DNA of 64,000 nt from contig NZ_BNED01000005.1 of NCBI RefSeq assembly GCF_016755875.1, positions 2,955,001 through 3,019,000 on the forward strand, in the 5' to 3' direction. Both the position numbers and the translations under genes were made by a program. Source of the stretch: Streptomyces spororaveus. GTDB taxonomy: Bacteria; Actinomycetota; Actinomycetes; Streptomycetales; Streptomycetaceae. Of the stretch, positions 55,775-64,000 are shown piece after piece (within the stretch, counting starts at the first letter, position 1; each line of letters opens with the position of its first letter). The notes below the pieces were generated by a model. It did not search any database, was not told the DNA's origin, and saw only the letters and a program-made list of their open reading frames with translations.

Positions 55775-56553
55775 GCATGGCCTTCACCGCCGTCCTCCAG
55801 TCCGAGTGGACCAAGATCCGCACGGTCGCCTCCACCAGCTGGACCCTCGCCCTGGCCCTGATCGTCACCGCCGGCTTCGGCGCCCTGATCTCCACCGCGG
55901 TCGCGGCGGGCTTCAACGACATGAGCGAGATCGAGCGGGCCACCTTCGACCCCACCCTGGTGAGCTTCGCCGGCATGCAGTTCGGCCAGCTCGCGATGAT
56001 CGTCTTCGGCGTGCTGGTGGTCAGCACCGAATACAGCACGGGCATGATCCGCACCTCACTGGCCGCCGTACCCGCCCGCGGGGGTTTCCTGTCCGGCAAG
56101 CTCACCGTGGCCACGGCGCTGTCCCTGCTGGTCGGACTCCTGACCAGCTTCGTGTCGTTCTTCCTCAGCCAGGCGATCCTGGGCGGCCACGGCACCGGTC
56201 TCGGCGGGGAGAACGTCCTGCGCGCGGTGGTCGGCGCCGGCGTGTACATGGCGCTCATCGCCCTGTTCTCCATGGGGGTCGCGACCATGCTGCGCAGCTC
56301 GGTCGCCTCGATCAGCATCCTGATCCCGTTCTTCCTGATCGTCACGAACCTCCTCAACGCCTTCGAGGCGACCCGTGAATACGGTCAGTACCTGCCCACC
56401 GCGGCCGGGTCGAAGATCATGCAGGTCGTACCGAACGCCATGGGCAGCGCCGAGAGCCCCTACGGTCCGTGGGGCGGGCTCGGGATCATGCTCCTGTGGG
56501 TGGCCGCATCGGTACTCGGGGGCTACCTGGTCCTCCGGAAGAGGGACGCCTGA
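55771..56553 (+). CDS. ABC-2 type permease, pair 1
   Basis: The 260-residue membrane protein has six predicted hydrophobic segments, beginning with LALALIVTAGFGALISTAV after the cytosolic SEWTKIRTV start that is typical of this permease family. The GTG at 55771 overlaps the ATPase stop (GTGA); an ATG two codons later (55777) is the alternative start. STEYSTGMIRTSLAAVPARG is the coupling-helix region of ABC-2 exporters. It works with the ATPase encoded just before it. Confidence 0.9.
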   Translation: MSMAFTAVLQSEWTKIRTVASTSWTLALALIVTAGFGALISTAVAAGFNDMSEIERATFDPTLVSFAGMQFGQLAMIVFGVLVVSTEYSTGMIRTSLAAVPARGGFLSGKLTVATALSLLVGLLTSFVSFFLSQAILGGHGTGLGGENVLRAVVGAGVYMALIALFSMGVATMLRSSVASISILIPFFLIVTNLLNAFEATREYGQYLPTAAGSKIMQVVPNAMGSAESPYGPWGGLGIMLLWVAASVLGGYLVLRKRDA

Positions 56554-56706
56554 CGTCCGGCCCCCTCCTGAAGGACTACGGGTCATGCCAGGGTCGGCCT
56601 CGGGGGCGGCTCAGGGATCCGGCCCGGGACGGAACCAGAGGAACCTCGTTATCCTCTTAACCCTTACGCGGGCGAAAGTCGTCCCGGCCTGGTAAGGGGC
56701 AGCAAG

Positions 56707-57840
56707 ATGATCGAGGCAGTCGGCCTGACCAAGCGCTTCGGCGCGAAGACCGCCGTCGACCAGCTGTCCTTCCAGGTCAAGCCGGGTCACGTCACGGGAT
56801 TCCTGGGGCCAAACGGCTCCGGCAAGTCCACCACCATGCGCATGATCGTGGGCCTGGACCGGCCCACGTCCGGCCACGTCACCATCAACGGCCGGCCCTT
56901 CCGGGAGCTGCCGAACGCCCAGCGGCACGTGGGGGCGCTGCTCGACGCCAAGGCCGTGCACGGCGGCCGCCGGGCCCGCTCCCACCTGCTGTCCATCGCC
57001 CAGCTCTCCGGGATCCCCGAGAAGCGGGTGGACGAGGTACTGGCCGTGGTCGGCCTCCAGGACGCCGCCCGGCAGCGTACGAAGGGCTTCTCGCTCGGCA
57101 TGGGCCAGCGGCTCGGCATCGCCACCGCCCTGCTCGGCGACCCGCAGGTGCTCCTGTTCGACGAGCCGGTCAACGGGCTCGACCCCGAGGGCATCCTCTG
57201 GGTCCGCAACCTCATGCGCCGCCTCGCCTCCGAGGGCCGCACGGTCCTCGTCTCCTCGCACCTGATGAGCGAGATGGCGCTGACCGCCGACCACCTGATC
57301 GTCATCGGCCGGGGGCGGCTGCTGGCCGACATGGGTACCCAGGATTTCATCGCGCACAACTCGGCCGGATTCGCTCGGGTGCGCGCGGCCGACACTGATC
57401 GCGATGGCCGGGAGACGCTGGGCAAGGCCCTCGCCAAGGCCGGCGGGCGGGTCCTCCAGGAGCCCGGCGGAGCACTCCGCGTGACGGGGCTGGAGCTGCC
57501 GCGGATCTCGGACCTCGCGCACGAGGCAGGCGTACGGCTGTGGGAGCTGTCACCGCACCGGGCCTCGCTGGAGGAGGCGTACATGCGGATGACCCAGTCC
57601 GAGGTCGAGTACACCTCCACGGACGACCCGCGGGCCGAGCTGTGGGAGCCGGAGCCGTTCGCCCTGCCCGCCTGGGAGGAGGAGGCGGAGGCCACGGCCC
57701 CGGAGGTCCCGCAGACCGGCTTCTACGCTCCCCCGCCGCCCGGGGCGGGCGGGCAGCCCTTCCTGATGCCCAGCAAGCCGGGCGAGCTCGCGAGCACCGC
57801 CAGGAACACCACCCCGCGCACCCCCGAGGACACCCGATGA
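56707..57840 (+). CDS. ABC transporter ATP-binding protein (exporter type), pair 2
   Basis: The 377-residue ATPase is close to the pair-1 ATPase: Walker A GPNGSGKST, signature FSLGMGQRLGIA, Walker B LLFDEPVNGLDPEG and VSSHLMSEM. The C-terminal region is longer, with a Pro/Gly-rich tail (PPPPGAGGQ) of about 60 residues. It starts behind AAGGGG and ends overlapping the permease ATG (ATGA). The 153-base gap from pair 1 contains a less GC-rich patch with AT-rich hexamers, suggesting its own promoter. Confidence 0.92.
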   Translation: MIEAVGLTKRFGAKTAVDQLSFQVKPGHVTGFLGPNGSGKSTTMRMIVGLDRPTSGHVTINGRPFRELPNAQRHVGALLDAKAVHGGRRARSHLLSIAQLSGIPEKRVDEVLAVVGLQDAARQRTKGFSLGMGQRLGIATALLGDPQVLLFDEPVNGLDPEGILWVRNLMRRLASEGRTVLVSSHLMSEMALTADHLIVIGRGRLLADMGTQDFIAHNSAGFARVRAADTDRDGRETLGKALAKAGGRVLQEPGGALRVTGLELPRISDLAHEAGVRLWELSPHRASLEEAYMRMTQSEVEYTSTDDPRAELWEPEPFALPAWEEEAEATAPEVPQTGFYAPPPPGAGGQPFLMPSKPGELASTARNTTPRTPEDTR

Positions 57841-58673
57841 CCCCGACGACCACGACGGCGGAGCAGCCCGGGGGCTACAGCTCCCCCCTGGCCACGCCGC
57901 GGCCGCACCTGGGGCACGCCCTGGCCTCGGAGTGGACCAAGCTGGTCTCGCTCCGCTCCACCCTGTGGACGCTGGGCTCGCTCGTGCTGACCGTGGTCGG
58001 TATCGGCCTGCTCGTCGTCAGGCAGACCGCGGACGAGGACTTCGCCCAGATCAACTTCACCACGCCCGCCCTGATCGGCCTGCTGGTGGGCCAGCTCGCG
58101 GTGATCGTCCTCGGCGTGCTGACCATAAGCTCGGAGCACGGCACGGGGCTGGTGCGGACCACCTTCACGGCCGCCCCGGACCGGTACCGGGTGCTCACCG
58201 CGAAGTACCTCGTCTTCAGCATGACGGCCTTCGTCGCCACCACGCTGTCGGTCTTCGTGGTCGGGGTGACCGCTGCGGTCGCCCGCGGCGGCACCGCCTC
58301 CGGCCCGCACGCGGCCGACGAGTGGTTCGGGGCGCTGCTCGGCTGCGGCTACGTCACGCTGCTCGGCGTGCTCGCGCTCGCGATCGGCGCGCTGGTGCGG
58401 CACTCGGCCGGGGGGATCGCCGTGATGCTGGGCCTGGTCACGCTGCCGCCGGTGATCGGGGCCATGCTCAGCATGTGGCCGTCCGTCGAGCCCGTCGGGC
58501 GGCTCGTCCTGCGGCACAACGTGCCGGTGGCGATGATGCAGCTGTTCGGCCTGCCCGAGGGCGGCGACCTCGGCCCGTCGCCGAGCAACCTCTCGCACCT
58601 GGCACTGATCGTGCTGGTCACCGGCGCCGCGGTGACCGCCTCGTACGTGATCGTCGGCCGCCGGGACGTGTAG
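57837..58673 (+). CDS. ABC-2 type permease, pair 2
   Basis: The 278-residue protein has an N-terminal Thr/Pro-rich cytosolic part and the permease start ALASEWTKLVSLRSTLWTL. Six hydrophobic segments follow. SSEHGTGLVRTTFTAAPDR parallels the coupling segment of the pair-1 permease. It is translationally coupled to the ATPase before it. The Thr-rich leader is absent from pair 1. Confidence 0.9.
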   Translation: MTPTTTTAEQPGGYSSPLATPRPHLGHALASEWTKLVSLRSTLWTLGSLVLTVVGIGLLVVRQTADEDFAQINFTTPALIGLLVGQLAVIVLGVLTISSEHGTGLVRTTFTAAPDRYRVLTAKYLVFSMTAFVATTLSVFVVGVTAAVARGGTASGPHAADEWFGALLGCGYVTLLGVLALAIGALVRHSAGGIAVMLGLVTLPPVIGAMLSMWPSVEPVGRLVLRHNVPVAMMQLFGLPEGGDLGPSPSNLSHLALIVLVTGAAVTASYVIVGRRDV

Positions 58674-58702
58674 GGGTCCCCGGCCGGGGAGGTGGCGCCG
58701 GT

Positions 58703-59029
58703 TCAGTACCGGGGAGCGTTGCGGGACCGCTGCACCTTCGAGGTGCGGCGGTCCTTCGCGTTCCAGCAGGCCTTGTGCCAGTGCCGGCGGTCGTCCACGC
58801 CGCCGTACTCGGGCCAGGCCACCAGGTGCGGGGTGCCGGAGGGGATCTCCTGGTCGCAGCCGGGGCAGCGGTAGCGCTTGCCGGCCGCGCTCGCGCCGGC
58901 CACGTGGCGGACCTTCCAGTCCTCGCCCTGGTACTCCTCCGTGCGCTCCAGCCCGTAGCGGTCGAGGCCGGTGCTGGGGCGTTCGTCCGGGGTCTCGCCG
59001 CCCCTGGGGCGGTTGTTGCGCGGTGACAC
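58703..59029 (-). CDS. Small protein with CxxC...H...H-x3-C zinc-binding pattern
   Basis: The 108-residue protein starts at the GTG at 59029, behind TGAGG. The first half is polar and probably flexible. Residues 50-95 contain RCPGCDQEIPSGTPH, then DDRRHWHKACW, giving two Cys, two or three His and a final Cys: a probable single zinc site of HNH or zinc-ribbon character. The tail is Arg/Lys-rich and could contact nucleic acid. Homologues have often been labelled ATP/GTP-binding protein, but no P-loop is present here. It is convergent with the ABC permease. Confidence 0.75.
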   Translation of the reverse strand: MSPRNNRPRGGETPDERPSTGLDRYGLERTEEYQGEDWKVRHVAGASAAGKRYRCPGCDQEIPSGTPHLVAWPEYGGVDDRRHWHKACWNAKDRRTSKVQRSRNAPRY

Positions 59030-59258
59030 GTATACCTCACGGATGGGCGGACGGCAGTGACTTTCTCCCAGACTACGCGCAGCGAGGCCGGGTACCCGCA
59101 GGGTTGCCGGGGAAGGGGGCCGCGCGAAACGCAGTGGCCCGACAATCCCAATAACTTTCCTGTCAGCCCGTGCCTTTGGCACGTGTCAGACGTTGTTGCC
59201 ATAGGAAGAACCGGTCCACCTGGGGGAGGCCGCGTCAGCCGCGAGGAGGCTAAAGGCG

Positions 59259-60290
59259 ATGCGCGTAGGAGCGTTTGTACTGGCGGCCCAGTTCCCGGGC
59301 CAGGGACAGGGCGAGGCACTGCACCGGGCGGTGCGGACCGCCGAAGTGGCCGAGGAGGCCGGGCTCGACTCGGTCTGGCTCGCCGAGCACCACTTCGTCC
59401 CGTACGGGGTCTGCCCGTCGGCGGTGACCCTGGCGGCCCTGCTGCTGGGCCGGACCCGGCGCCTGCGGGTGGGCACGGCGGTGAGCGTGCTGCCGAGCAC
59501 GCACCCGGTGGCGCTCGGGGAGCAGGCGGCCCTGCTGCACATGACCTCGGGCGGCCGGTTCACCCTCGGGGTGGGCCGCGGCGGGCCGTGGGTCGACCTG
59601 GAGGTGTTCGGGGGCGGCCTGGAGAGTTACGAGAACGGCTTCCCGGAGGCCCTGGACCTGCTGCGGCGCTGGCTGACGGAGGCGCGGGTGGGCGCCGCCG
59701 GCGAGCGGTACGGATTCCGCGAGGTGGCCGTCGTACCGCGCCCCTCGGAGTCCCTGGACGGGGACACGGCCGGGCCCGAGGTGATCGTGGCCTGCACCTC
59801 GCCGTCGTCGGTGCGGATGGCCGCGGAGCGCGGGCTGCCGATGCTCCTCGGCATGCACTGCGGGGACGAGAGCAAGGCCGAGATGGTCGCGCTGTGGCGC
59901 AGCACGGCGCTGGCGGCAGGCCACTCGCGCGAGCACGTGGCCGGCGCGGGCCACGTGTCGGCCGGGGTGTGCCAGATCGCGGACCGTACGGCGGACGCGC
60001 GCGAGACCCTGCTGAAGGCGATGCCGGGCTGGCTGAGGCAGGGCCTCGACGCGCATGTGACCGTGGACGGCCGGGCCCGCGCGATGCGGGATCCGGTCGC
60101 CTACACGGAACTCCTGTGCGACCTGCACCCGGTGGGCACCCCGGAGGTGGCGGCGGACCGGCTGGCGGCCACGTCGGCACGGACGGGCATCACGCGCTTC
60201 GCCCTCCTGACGGAGGGCTCCGGTGATCTCGCCGCGACGGAGGAGAACGTACGCCGGCTCGGCGCCGATGTCCTTCCCCGCCTCGGCTGA
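59259..60290 (+). CDS. Luciferase-like flavin-dependent oxidoreductase (LLM class)
   Basis: The 343-residue TIM-barrel protein has the family pattern: VGAFVLAAQFPGQGQGEAL, LDSVWLAEHHFVPYGVCPS, TRRLRVGTAVSVLPSTHPVALGEQAALL and GRFTLGVGRGGPW. The cofactor could be FMN or F420, and the sequence does not decide between them. GAGGAGG lies ten bases before the ATG. The gene is monocistronic, without an obvious pathway context, so the substrate is unknown. Confidence 0.87.
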   Translation: MRVGAFVLAAQFPGQGQGEALHRAVRTAEVAEEAGLDSVWLAEHHFVPYGVCPSAVTLAALLLGRTRRLRVGTAVSVLPSTHPVALGEQAALLHMTSGGRFTLGVGRGGPWVDLEVFGGGLESYENGFPEALDLLRRWLTEARVGAAGERYGFREVAVVPRPSESLDGDTAGPEVIVACTSPSSVRMAAERGLPMLLGMHCGDESKAEMVALWRSTALAAGHSREHVAGAGHVSAGVCQIADRTADARETLLKAMPGWLRQGLDAHVTVDGRARAMRDPVAYTELLCDLHPVGTPEVAADRLAATSARTGITRFALLTEGSGDLAATEENVRRLGADVLPRLG

Positions 60291-60381
60291 GACCTCCCGG
60301 CTCGACACCCGGGCCGCTTCATCCGGACCACGCCCAGGCGGCATGATCCGGAAGAGGCGGCCGGGACACGGCCGGCACGGC

Positions 60382-60774
60382 CTAGCAGTCCCGCAGCTCC
60401 GGCGACTGGTTGAGCAGCTGACCACGGATCGAAGTGAACTTGGCCAGCCGGTCGTCCACCGAGGGATCCAGCGGGAACACCGCCACCCGGTGACAGTTCT
60501 GGAATGCCAGGCGCACTCCGAAGTGCCGCTGCAGCGCACCGCGTATCGCGTCACTCGCGAGAGCGCGCAGCAGCTGCCCTCGCGCCTGCTCGTCCGGCGG
60601 CGGCGTCTGGTTGTCGGCGAACTCTCCGCCGTCCACCTTCAGCTGAGCCACCAGCGAGCTGATCATCTCCCAGGCGAAGGGCAGGGAGGTCCGGACGCAG
60701 TCGACGAAAGCGGCTTCGTCGACCTCGCCTCGCTCGGCCTGTTCGAGTAGGGCCGGTGAGACGTCGAGCGACAT
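60382..60774 (-). CDS. SCO5389-family protein, function unknown
   Basis: The 130-residue soluble protein begins at 60774, behind GAGGAG (MSLDVSPALLEQAERGEVDEAAFVDCV). It contains WEMISSLVAQLK, a Pro-rich loop PPPDEQARGQLLRALASDAIRGALQRHFG, and ends with LRDC. The pattern agrees with a small actinobacterial family named after the S. coelicolor locus SCO5389, which lies beside nucS there as here. No catalytic motif is visible. It is divergent from nucS with 220 bases between. Confidence 0.75.
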   Translation of the reverse strand: MSLDVSPALLEQAERGEVDEAAFVDCVRTSLPFAWEMISSLVAQLKVDGGEFADNQTPPPDEQARGQLLRALASDAIRGALQRHFGVRLAFQNCHRVAVFPLDPSVDDRLAKFTSIRGQLLNQSPELRDC

Positions 60775-60994
60775 GGGTTCTCCTCTCGCGACCCCGGCTG
60801 TTTGGGTTGCCGGAGTCTTACGGGCAGGGAAGGAGATCGCGACGCAGAGTGCACGCTCGACAACCTCCCGCTCACCACGGTAGGCGTCCCATCGGTGACG
60901 CACCAGGAGAATGCGCATACAACGCGCCATCGGCGAACGGGGCTTTCAGGGGCGAATCGCGTGAAGGCCTTCTCGTCGAGTAGCGTTGCCGACC

Positions 60995-61666
60995 ATGCGT
61001 CTCGTCATTGCCCGCTGCTCCGTCGACTACGCGGGCCGGCTCACCGCCCATCTGCCCTCGGCACCCCGTCTCATCCTCGTGAAGGCCGACGGCAGTGTCT
61101 CGATCCACGCGGACGACCGAGCGTACAAACCGCTCAACTGGATGTCCCCGCCGTGCACCCTCAAAGAGGGGAGCGGCGATGAGGCCAACATCTGGACGGT
61201 CATCAACAAGGCGGGCGAGAAGCTCATCATCACCATGGAGGAAGTCCTCCACGACTCCTCCCACGAGCTCGGCACCGACCCGGGGCTCATCAAGGACGGC
61301 GTCGAGGCGCACCTCCAGGAACTCCTCGCGGACCGCATCGAAACGCTGGGCGAGGGCTACACGCTGATCCGGCGCGAGTACATGACGGCGATCGGCCCGG
61401 TGGACATCCTGTGCCGGGACGCCTCGGGCGCGACGGTGGCCGTGGAGATCAAGCGCCGCGGCGAGATCGACGGTGTCGAGCAGCTGACCCGCTACCTCGA
61501 ACTCCTCAACCGCGACCCGCACCTGGCCCCCGTCCGGGGCATCTTCGCGGCCCAGGAGATCAAGCCGCAGGCGAAGGTCCTGGCGACGGACCGCGGCATG
61601 GACTGCGTGGTCCTGGACTACAACGCGCTGCGCGGCATCGAGGACGACAAGCTCCGCCTGTTCTGA
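60995..61666 (+). CDS. nucS: NucS, mismatch-specific endonuclease
   Basis: NucS (EndoMS) cleaves mismatched DNA and stands in for MutS/MutL in many actinobacteria. The 223-residue protein has the N-terminal beta-rich DNA-binding domain ([13 protein letters not shown]) and a C-terminal RecB-like nuclease with Asp137 (GPVDILC), Glu151 and Lys153 (VAVEIKRRG), then a conserved Gln in [11 protein letters not shown]. It ends in DDKLRLF, a tail expected to bind the sliding clamp. The ATG at 60995 is preferred to 60986 because TAGCGT is eight bases upstream (leaderless) and homology begins with MRLVIA. Confidence 0.94.
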   Translation: MRLVIARCSVDYAGRLTAHLPSAPRLILVKADGSVSIHADDRAYKPLNWMSPPCTLKEGSGDEANIWTVINKAGEKLIITMEEVLHDSSHELGTDPGLIKDGVEAHLQELLADRIETLGEGYTLIRREYMTAIGPVDILCRDASGATVAVEIKRRGEIDGVEQLTRYLELLNRDPHLAPVRGIFAAQEIKPQAKVLATDRGMDCVVLDYNALRGIEDDKLRLF

Positions 61667-61685
61667 TCCCCCGCTCCGCACCGTA

Positions 61686-61717
61686 CGACGGCTCCGTCCC
61701 CAGGGACGGAGCCGTCG
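61686..61717. terminator. Perfect 15-bp hairpin between nucS and the NTPase gene
   Basis: CGACGGCTCCGTCCC pairs with GGGACGGAGCCGTCG around CA. It lies between two convergent genes and is likely bidirectional. Confidence 0.88.
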
Positions 61718-61721
61718 GCGT

Positions 61722-64000
61722 TCACCGGTCCGTGGCCGGTGAGACGGCCGTACCCGACTGGGTGGCGGTGGTCGTCGTCGGCGACGGCACGACGCTCTCC
61801 GACGGCGAGGGCGAGGTGTCGGTGCCGGTCGGCGTGGGCGAGGCGGACGTGGTCGTCGGCGGCGTCGAGTGGGCCGGCGGCGTCGAGGACGGGCGGCGCG
61901 ACGGGGTCCGGGCGGGGCTGCGGCCCGGGGTCGGGGCGACGCTCTGCCCGGGCTCCGGGGTCTGTGCCGGCGGGGCCGATACGGGCGGCTCCGGTGCAGG
62001 ATCGTTCCCGCTGGTCACCCCGGTCGTGGCCGGGTCCGTCGCCGTGGAGGTGGTGGACACCGCCGGTGCCTGCGTCGGCGGCGGCGCGGTCTCGTCCGGG
62101 GAGCTCATCGCCAGGCTCACCACCGTGCCCAGCGCCACCACGGTCAGCGCGCCCGCGCCGGCCAGCAGCACGGTCCGGCGGCGGCGGCGGGCCGGAGCCG
62201 GTGCGGCGGCGGGAAGGGGCCCCGTGGGCGTGGCGGGCTTCGGGTTCAGCGGGAAGGCGTCCTCGAAGACCTCGGACAGCGTCGTGGGTGCCGCCGTGCG
62301 GGCGGTGACCGGTACGACCGGGGTCATCCGGGTCACCGCCTCGGCGGAGACCGGACCCACCGCGGCCACCGGGGGCACACGGGTGGTGGCTGCCTCGGAG
62401 GCCTCCCCTGCGGGCGGGGTGGCCGGAGCGCCCGGGGTGGCCGTGACGGCCCGGGGGGCGGAGGCGGCCCGGGGGGCGGAGGCAGCCAGGGGGGTGGAGG
62501 CGGCCGGTGCGGCCGGGAGGGCCGCCGTCTCGGCCTCCGGGGCGGCCGCCAGGGCGGCCGGTGCCTCCAGGCGCAGCGGCGGCGATCCGGCCGCCCCCGC
62601 CGTCTCCCGGTCGACGACCAGTGCCAGTGCCCGCCGCCCCGCGACCGTGCCCCGCTTGTCCGCCAGGGCGCCCTTCAGCCCGATCGAGGTCTCCAGTTCG
62701 GCCCGCGCCCGGTCCAGGCGGTCCTCGCACAGGGCCAGTACACCGAGCTCGTGGTGGAAGTACGCCTGCTCGGCGACCTCCCCGGCCTTACGCGCGGCCT
62801 CCGCTCCCGAGCGCAGCACCCGCTCCCAGGCCTCCCAGTGCAGCGAGGCCGCGAAGGCCGCAGCCGCCGTGCGGGCCAGCAGCACCGCCGCGACCACGTC
62901 CGCGCCGGCCAGCGCCGCGAGCACCGCGTCCGCCTCCGCCGCGACCCGCTCCGGAACCACCGAGGCGTGCCCCGTCCACCAGGCGTAGTGCCGGGCGGCC
63001 GTACGGGCCTCCTCCGACACGGTCTCCCCGTAGCCGACCTCCTCCAGCTGCCGTGCGACGCCCGACGCCAGCCGGTACCGCGTCCCGACGGGCGTCAGCA
63101 GCCCGCAGGCGAGCAGCTCCGCCACCGCGGTGTCGGCGTGGGTGTCCCCCACCAGCGCGGGCAGGTGCGCGTGGTGCGGCAGTTCACCGCCCAGCGCGCA
63201 CGCGATCCGCAGGGCCGCGCGCGCCGACTCGCTGACCCGCGAGGCCAGCAGCTCCGCCGGGGCGGCGCCCTCGGCGAGGGTCGGCAGCGGTACGTGCACG
63301 GCGTCGCGCGGGCGCTCCTCGAAGACGCCGGGCTCCTCCTCCTCGTCGTCCTCGTCGCTGTGGTTGAGCTCGTCGCGCTGCCGCAGCAGTGCGGCGGCCT
63401 GTACGAAGCGCAGGGGCAGCCCCTCGGAGGCGAAGCGCAGGTCGCCCGCCCAGGCGGTCTCCTCGTCCGTCAGCGGCCGTCCGACGCCCGCTTCCAGGAG
63501 TTCGAGGCAGTCGGCCTTGCCCAGTCCGGCGAGGAAGACCTCCTCGATGTGCGAGTCGTCGGAGGGGGCCCTGGTGTCGGGGGTCGCGGCCAGCAGGTAG
63601 GCGCATTCGGGGGTGGCGCGCATCAGCTCGTCGAGGGCGGGCCCGCCCATCTCCAGGTCGTCCAGGAGGACGACGGCGCCTATCTCCCGTACGCGGGCCA
63701 GGAGCTCGGCCCGTCCGGGCCGCTGCCGCTCGGCCTCGTACACGGTCGCGTAGAGGGCGTGGAGCAGTTCCCCGGGCTGCTGGTGCCCGTAGCCGCAGAG
63801 CCGCACGACGCCGTCGGGCGCGAGGCCCTCGCACCGGTCGGCGACCGCGTCGAGCAGCACGCTGCGGCCGGATCCGGAGGGCCCGGTCAGCCGTACGGAA
63901 CGGCCCCGGCCCAGCAGCCGGACGAGCCGCTCGCGTTCCTCCTCGCGCTCCAGCAGGGGGCGGGCGGTGACGGCGGGGCCCGGCAGTACGGGCGGCCGGG
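61722..64000 (-). CDS. P-loop NTPase with helical repeats, membrane anchor and Pro/Thr tail (5' end beyond the window)
   Basis: The frame is open to the right edge, so the N terminus is missing; about 759 residues are present. Just inside the edge is LLEREEERERLVRLLGRGRS, then Walker A GPSGSGRS (63861-63884). Walker B is AVVLLDDLEMGG. A helical region with Ala-rich repeats follows (AGEVAEQAYFHHELGVLALCEDRLDRARAELETS resembles a TPR). A low-complexity Ala/Pro/Thr linker comes next, then a basic stretch and a single membrane helix (near 62110-62175), and an external tail of about 130 Pro/Ser/Thr residues. It resembles signalling or STAND-type ATPases, but no effector domain is recognised. Confidence 0.78.
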   Translation of the reverse strand, partial: RPPVLPGPAVTARPLLEREEERERLVRLLGRGRSVRLTGPSGSGRSVLLDAVADRCEGLAPDGVVRLCGYGHQQPGELLHALYATVYEAERQRPGRAELLARVREIGAVVLLDDLEMGGPALDELMRATPECAYLLAATPDTRAPSDDSHIEEVFLAGLGKADCLELLEAGVGRPLTDEETAWAGDLRFASEGLPLRFVQAAALLRQRDELNHSDEDDEEEEPGVFEERPRDAVHVPLPTLAEGAAPAELLASRVSESARAALRIACALGGELPHHAHLPALVGDTHADTAVAELLACGLLTPVGTRYRLASGVARQLEEVGYGETVSEEARTAARHYAWWTGHASVVPERVAAEADAVLAALAGADVVAAVLLARTAAAAFAASLHWEAWERVLRSGAEAARKAGEVAEQAYFHHELGVLALCEDRLDRARAELETSIGLKGALADKRGTVAGRRALALVVDRETAGAAGSPPLRLEAPAALAAAPEAETAALPAAPAASTPLAASAPRAASAPRAVTATPGAPATPPAGEASEAATTRVPPVAAVGPVSAEAVTRMTPVVPVTARTAAPTTLSEVFEDAFPLNPKPATPTGPLPAAAPAPARRRRRTVLLAGAGALTVVALGTVVSLAMSSPDETAPPPTQAPAVSTTSTATDPATTGVTSGNDPAPEPPVSAPPAQTPEPGQSVAPTPGRSPARTPSRRPSSTPPAHSTPPTTTSASPTPTGTDTSPSPSESVVPSPTTTTATQSGTAVSPATDR

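Overview
The window is chromosomal DNA from a streptomycete or very close relative. Base composition is very GC-rich with strong third-codon-position GC. It carries genes typical of Streptomyces: the polar-growth coiled-coil proteins Scy and FilP, a CslA/GlxA cellulose-synthase-like pair, the complete GlgE maltosyl-phosphate route, DUF6114/DUF6230 envelope proteins and NucS. No tRNA, rRNA, CRISPR array, insertion sequence or phage gene was seen. The identification rests on recognition of protein families by reading, not on a database search.

Region 1 (1-15.6 kb), secreted enzymes and storage glucan: a secreted M4 metalloprotease, a small secreted protein, glucan phosphorylase (glgP), a DraG-type ADP-ribosylglycohydrolase, then the row leader ORF - glgE - treS - maltokinase - glgB. 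These make maltose-1-phosphate from trehalose and build and branch alpha-glucan; GlgP degrades it.

Region 2 (15.6-23.6 kb), redox and central carbon: a merR-trxA operon with a textbook MerR promoter, an XRE regulator, pfkA divergent from pta-ackA, then pyk, giving a glycolysis/acetate block.

Region 3 (23.6-33.4 kb): an uncharacterised three-gene envelope operon (DUF6230, DUF6114, low-complexity exported protein), a thioredoxin-TPR protein divergent from a TetR regulator, icmA with an orphan EF-G domain IV-like gene, a DUF3817 membrane protein, a MarR regulator and an MFS transporter.

Region 4 (33.4-48.8 kb): an ArsR regulator, the cslA-glxA/GH6 tip-glycan locus, an autoregulated SRPBCC-DUF4166-tetR operon under paired palindromes, MTH1187 and DUF3817 genes, three AIM24 genes in a row, a leaderless MarR gene, a PepSY protein, then meaB, thiolase and methylmalonyl-CoA epimerase, which connect functionally with icmA.

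Region 5 (48.8-64 kb), polar growth and housekeeping: the giant coiled-coil scy, filP, two similar ABC exporter pairs, a zinc-motif protein, a luciferase-like oxidoreductase, an SCO5389-type protein, nucS, and the C-terminal part of a membrane-anchored P-loop NTPase that runs off the right edge.

Two themes recur. Many adjacent genes overlap by ATGA or GTGA, implying translational coupling. At least seven genes have a TANNNT hexamer 6-8 bases before the start codon, implying leaderless transcripts.
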